Positions 5,778 through 8,487 of a stretch of DNA of 8,487 bases are shown in pieces. The stretch's first letter is position 1. Each line of letters opens with the position of its first letter. The notes beneath the pieces were generated by a model that saw only the letters and a list, made by a program, of their open reading frames with translations, was not told the origin of the DNA and ran no database searches. A program made the translations under genes and the position numbers. Source of the DNA: Planctomycetaceae bacterium (GTDB taxonomy: Bacteria; Planctomycetota; Planctomycetia; Pirellulales; Pirellulaceae); contig SLMF01000270.1 of assembly GCA_007133715.1 (NCBI GenBank), forward strand, positions 1 to 8,487, given 5' to 3'.

Positions 5778-6836
5778 ATGATGGCTGGAGAGGTTTCTGC
5801 GGGACGAAACGGGTTGCCGACGGCGGTCGTGCAGGCCCCGATTTTTGCGGATCACGATACGGGCACGGGGCATCCGGAATCTTCGTTGCGTTACACAGTG
5901 GTGGTGAACGCCCTGAAGAAGACGGACCTATCCCGTCATCTGTTATGGCTGACCCCTCGCGCGGCGGAGGAGTCCGAACTGGCTTGGGGGCACCGCGAGG
6001 ACTACATCCGGACGGCCCGCCGCGATATTGAATCGGGGCGGGCATATTTGAGCACGGGCGACACGAACGTGTGCCGTTGGTCGTGGAAACCGGCCTTGTT
6101 TTCGGCGGGCGCGGCGTTTACGGCGGTCGACGCCTTGTTCGAATCGCGAGCGCAGAACGCGTTCTGCGTTGTCCGGCCTCCGGGTCATCATGCGACGCCG
6201 ACACGGGGGATGGGGTTCTGCGTTTTCAATAATATCGCCTTGGCCGCGCGCTATGCCCAGCAGCGTCACGGGGTCGGCAAAGTCTTGATTGCCGACTGGG
6301 ACGTCCATCACGGCAACGGGACGCAGGAGGCCTTTTACGAGGACGATTCGGTGCTGTTTTTCAGCACCCATCAATGGCCCTGGTATCCGGGGACGGGAGC
6401 GAGTGACGAGACGGGTCGCGGTCGGGGTTTGGGGACCACGATCAATCGGCCTTTTCCCGCAGGGGCGGGTCGCGCGGAGATTCTCGGGGCGTTCGGCGAG
6501 GAACTGGTGTCCGCCGCTCAGCGGTTCAAGCCCGAGCTGGTGTTGATCTCGGCGGGTTTCGATTCGCGTCACGGCGATCCGTTGGGACATTTTTTGCTGA
6601 CCGACGAGGATTTCGCCGAACTGACCCAGATCCTGTTGGACGTCGGCGAGCAATTTGCTGACGGCCGTGTCGTGTCGTTACTGGAAGGCGGTTATCATCT
6701 GGAGGGGCTTTCGGCCGCCTGCAAAGCACACTGCCGGACGCTGGCGAATCAGGGGGGCTTGGGGCCGCCGATCAACGCACCGCAAACGTTCGGGACGGCG
6801 ATTCCTCCCAGCGGGTTCGACGAATTCGAATGGTGA
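5778..6836 (+). CDS. Class II histone-deacetylase-like amidohydrolase
   Basis: This 352-residue protein has the full set of arginase/deacetylase-fold motifs of the zinc-dependent HDAC superfamily, which removes acetyl groups from lysine side chains, acetylpolyamines or related amides in the cytoplasm. In order: GTGHPESSLRY near the N-terminus (His32, Pro33, Glu34), RPPGHHA (133-139) with the catalytic His pair 137/138, GFCVFNN, and ADWDVHHGNGT (172-182) with zinc ligands Asp175 and His177. Next come STHQ-x-P-x-YPGTG, SAGFDSRHGDPLG with the third zinc ligand Asp262, and LEGGYHLEGL with the transition-state Tyr306. All key residues are intact, so the enzyme should be active. HPE and the YPGTG segment favour the class II/bacterial HDAC-like subgroup. 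The ATG at 5778 is chosen because family similarity begins about 12 residues later; ATG 5781 is equally possible. The frame extends upstream to 5508 but overlaps the small gene. The substrate is unknown. Confidence 0.93.
   Translation: MMAGEVSAGRNGLPTAVVQAPIFADHDTGTGHPESSLRYTVVVNALKKTDLSRHLLWLTPRAAEESELAWGHREDYIRTARRDIESGRAYLSTGDTNVCRWSWKPALFSAGAAFTAVDALFESRAQNAFCVVRPPGHHATPTRGMGFCVFNNIALAARYAQQRHGVGKVLIADWDVHHGNGTQEAFYEDDSVLFFSTHQWPWYPGTGASDETGRGRGLGTTINRPFPAGAGRAEILGAFGEELVSAAQRFKPELVLISAGFDSRHGDPLGHFLLTDEDFAELTQILLDVGEQFADGRVVSLLEGGYHLEGLSAACKAHCRTLANQGGLGPPINAPQTFGTAIPPSGFDEFEW
6151..6168. repeat. Perfect 18-base palindrome inside the deacetylase gene
   Basis: CGCAGAACGCGTTCTGCG reads the same on both strands with no central spacer. 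It lies in the coding sequence shortly before the RPPGHH motif and encodes part of AQNAFCV. Whether it is a protein-binding site or chance cannot be judged from one copy. Confidence 0.5.
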
Positions 6837-6878
6837 ACCCGGCCGGAGAGTGACCGATGGTTTTTCGTTACTTCGATC

Positions 6879-6883
6879 AGGAG
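6879..6883 (+). promoter_or_regulatory. Ribosome binding site of the methyltransferase
   Basis: AGGAG lies 7 bases before the ATG at 6891, a near-consensus site that fixes the start. An ATG within the spacer (6884) and one at 6857 are out of frame. The gap from the deacetylase stop is only 54 bases and holds no terminator, so the two genes may be co-transcribed. Confidence 0.65.
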
Positions 6884-6890
6884 ATGCATC

Positions 6891-7577
6891 ATGCGCTGGT
6901 TCTGGATTTCCGGTTGTGTTTTGATCCTGGCCGCGACGACGGTTCTGCCCGGGTTGGCTCAGCGGGGCCAATTCCAGCCGCGGCGGCCGGCCACGGCCTT
7001 CGATAATCCCCCGCAGGCCAAGGATGAGGAGGAGCAGAAGCTTCTAAACGTCCTGGCCGAAATGCGCAAGGGACCGCGGTACGCGAATGTCTCCGAGCAG
7101 GATGGACGCCTGCTGCGCTTGTTGACCGAAGCGACCAACGCCCAGCACGTGGTGGAAATCGGTACCTCGACCGGCGAATCGGGGGTCTGGTTCGCCATGG
7201 CGCTCCGCAAGACGGGTGGCAAACTGACGACGCACGAGATCAACCCGCAACGGGCTCAGATTGCCGAAGAGAATTTCCGCCGGGCGGGTGTCGATGATCT
7301 GATCACGGTGGTCGTGGGGGACGCGCACGAAACGGTCACCCGGATCGACGAGCCGATCGACATCCTGTTCCTGGATGCCAATCCCGAGGGCTACACGGAT
7401 TACTTGGAGAAACTGGTTCCCAAGATCCGCCCGGGCGGTCTGATCCTGGCACACAACATGCGTTCTCCGCCGCCGAATCCCGACTATGTGGAAGCGATCA
7501 CCACGAACCCCGATTTCGAGACCACCTTCCTGCTGATGGAGGGTTCGGGCATCGGTGTCACGTTGATCAAGCGTTAG
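6891..7577 (+). CDS. Exported O-methyltransferase-like protein (class I SAM-dependent fold)
   Basis: This 228-residue protein has a cleavable-looking signal peptide (1-23, hydrophobic 6-20, probable cut after GLA). A charged linker and a methyltransferase domain of the COMT/caffeoyl-CoA type (Methyltransf_3/24) follow. Visible motifs are VVEIGTSTGESGVW (87-100, SAM-binding motif I), the acidic residue Glu116 in THEINPQRAQ, VVGDAHE (141-147), ILFLDANPEGYTDYLE (158-173) and PGGLILAHNM (181-190). In cation-dependent relatives the last two motifs read DAD-K and DN and supply metal ligands. Here Asp162 is kept, but DAD has become DAN and the Asp of the DN pair is His188, with Asn189 kept. The metal site is therefore altered. 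Export is odd for a SAM-dependent enzyme, because SAM is a cytoplasmic cofactor. The hydrophobic start may instead act as an anchor. An ISGC lipobox-like match at 6-9 is too close to the N-terminus to count. Substrate unknown. Confidence 0.85.
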   Translation: MRWFWISGCVLILAATTVLPGLAQRGQFQPRRPATAFDNPPQAKDEEEQKLLNVLAEMRKGPRYANVSEQDGRLLRLLTEATNAQHVVEIGTSTGESGVWFAMALRKTGGKLTTHEINPQRAQIAEENFRRAGVDDLITVVVGDAHETVTRIDEPIDILFLDANPEGYTDYLEKLVPKIRPGGLILAHNMRSPPPNPDYVEAITTNPDFETTFLLMEGSGIGVTLIKR

Positions 7578-7602
7578 TCAGGCGGGTCCCTATCTCGACA
7601 CG

Positions 7603-7668
7603 ACGACCGGCCCTTCGCTTTGCACTCCGCAGGCTTTCCCGGATCGCAGGCTCCGCGTAGCCGGTCGT
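7603..7668. repeat. Inverted repeat with internal direct repeats in the intergenic region
   Basis: ACGACCGGC (7603-7611) is exactly complementary to GCCGGTCGT (7660-7668), giving a 9-bp stem around 48 bases. Within the loop CGCAGGCT occurs twice (7628-7635 and 7645-7652) and CTCCGC twice (7625-7630 and 7651-7656). It begins 25 bases after the methyltransferase stop and could form a structured 3' end for that transcript, though there is no T-run. It also has the appearance of a REP-like intergenic element. Confidence 0.5.
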
Positions 7669-7705
7669 GGCGAGCCTTCCTTTCAGACTCGCAGACCGTA
7701 ATCCG

Positions 7706-7734
7706 TTGACTCGCCAGATCCGCGCTGGTATACC
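7706..7734 (+). promoter_or_regulatory. Likely promoter of the oxidoreductase gene
   Basis: TTGACT (7706-7711, 5 of 6 for the -35) is followed after exactly 17 bases by TATACC (7729-7734, 4 of 6 for the -10). Transcription would begin near 7741 and leave a leader of about 70 bases before the ATG at 7811. It lies just downstream of the inverted repeat, which fits the oxidoreductase being a separate transcription unit. Confidence 0.42.
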
Positions 7735-7796
7735 TCGAACTCATACCCCTGCATGGTGCTCGGGAGAATGCTCGCCGGGTCCACGATTCGAACCAC

Positions 7797-7803
7797 AAAG
7801 GAG
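7797..7803 (+). promoter_or_regulatory. Ribosome binding site of the oxidoreductase
   Basis: AAAGGAG lies 7 bases before the ATG at 7811. This is a near-perfect Shine-Dalgarno sequence and fixes the start of the gene. Confidence 0.7.
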
Positions 7804-7810
7804 AAATAGG

Positions 7811-8487
7811 ATGCAACCGCTGGAACACGAGAGTCTGACGCGTCGCCAGTTTGCACAGAACACGGCCGCCCTGGGCGCGACCCTGGCCGGTCTCTCAATC
7901 GGCCGCTCGGCACACGCCGCCGGCAGCGACGTGATTCGCGTGGGAGTGATCGGCTGTGGCGGCCGCGGGGCCGGTGCCGCTATGGACGCCATGAACGCCG
8001 ACCCCGGCGTCCGCGTGGTGGCGATGAGCGACCTGTTTATGGAACGCGTCCAGGGACGACGCAACGCCCTGGCGTCCCAAAAACCCGACCAGATGCAGGT
8101 CGACGACGACCATTGCTTCACCGGAATGGAGGCCTATCGGAACGTCATCGACGCGGCCGACGTGGTGCTGATCGCCTGTGCGGCCAAGTTCCATCCGATG
8201 TACTTGCTGGCCGGAATCGAGGCGGGCAAGCACGTGTTCGTCGAAAAACCGCCCGCCATCGATCCGCTGGGAATCCAGGTCGTGAATCAGGCCACGGAGC
8301 TGGCCACGGAGAAGAATGTCGGCATCCTGACCGGGCTGCAGAGCCGCTTCCATCCGGCCATTCGGGCCACCATGCAGGAGATCCACGAGGGCCGCATCGG
8401 ACAGATCACCTCGATCGAAGAAAACTTCCTCCGCGGGCCCTACGGCCAAACCTCCCGCCCACAAAATATGCGGGAACTCGAAATCCA
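7811..8487 (+). CDS. Tat-exported Gfo/Idh/MocA-family oxidoreductase (3' end outside the window)
   Basis: The first 225 residues of a NAD(P)-dependent oxidoreductase are present; the rest is cut by the window end (the family usually has 330-450 residues). The N-terminus carries a twin-arginine signal, LTRRQFAQ (Arg11-Arg12), a hydrophobic Ala/Gly/Leu-rich stretch (about 18-30) and a probable cut after AHA (35-37). The Rossmann fold follows: VIRVGVIGCGGRG (41-53) as the dinucleotide-binding loop, MSDL (72-75) at the end of the second strand, HVFVEKPPAID (141-151) with the conserved EKP lysine, and then SRFHP and EGRIGQI at the start of the substrate-binding domain. The Tat route suits a protein that folds around its cofactor before export. 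Planctomycetes carry many such paralogues, thought to act on sugars or sugar derivatives. The specific substrate cannot be told. Confidence 0.93.
   Translation, partial: MQPLEHESLTRRQFAQNTAALGATLAGLSIGRSAHAAGSDVIRVGVIGCGGRGAGAAMDAMNADPGVRVVAMSDLFMERVQGRRNALASQKPDQMQVDDDHCFTGMEAYRNVIDAADVVLIACAAKFHPMYLLAGIEAGKHVFVEKPPAIDPLGIQVVNQATELATEKNVGILTGLQSRFHPAIRATMQEIHEGRIGQITSIEENFLRGPYGQTSRPQNMRELEI

Noticed and set aside
5281..6045. Minus-strand open frame of 254 codons opposite the small gene and the deacetylase start
   Set aside because: Pro/Arg-rich composition with no recognisable motif; the plus strand carries the better-supported genes.
6906..6917. Lipoprotein lipobox (ISGC) in the methyltransferase N-terminus
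   Set aside because: The Cys is residue 9 with no hydrophobic region before it, and the hydrophobic stretch follows it. This fits an ordinary signal peptide or anchor, not a lipoprotein signal.

Overview
The window looks like a piece of the chromosome of a high-GC planctomycete, most likely of the Pirellulales type. This is inferred from gene content: a Tat-exported Gfo/Idh/MocA oxidoreductase, a sialidase-like C-terminal tail, a large AsmA-like protein, and strongly GC-biased third codon positions. No 16S or other marker gene is present, so a genus cannot be named.

Layout. Bases 1-430 are decayed or repetitive DNA: two hairpin-bearing direct repeats with a 70-base period, then a minus-strand relic of a sialidase-family gene whose reading frame is broken by a Trp-to-stop change near its end. 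After a gene-free stretch with a possible promoter comes a tightly coupled pair on the plus strand. The first gene is a multi-pass GT-C/GT39-type glycosyltransferase (687-2000). The second is a 1070-residue AsmA-like membrane-anchored protein (2000-5212), whose start codon shares a base with the preceding stop. Downstream are a 71-residue protein of unknown function (5398-5613), a class II histone-deacetylase-like amidohydrolase (5778-6836), a signal-peptide-bearing class I methyltransferase (6891-7577) and, cut by the window end, a Tat-exported oxidoreductase (7811 onward).

How they may work together. The clear functional unit is the glycosyltransferase/AsmA pair, which points to the cell envelope: sugar transfer from a lipid carrier on the outer face of the inner membrane, and a long periplasmic beta-rich protein of the kind linked to lipid transport or outer-membrane homeostasis. 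The deacetylase and methyltransferase are 54 bases apart and could share a transcript, but no common pathway is evident. The oxidoreductase has its own ribosome binding site and a promoter-like sequence.

I see no CRISPR array, phage, toxin-antitoxin, defence or secondary-metabolite system. The points most worth a second look are the repeated FPYRL units of the AsmA-like protein, the exported methyltransferase with altered metal-site residues, the sialidase relic, and the hairpin repeats between genes.
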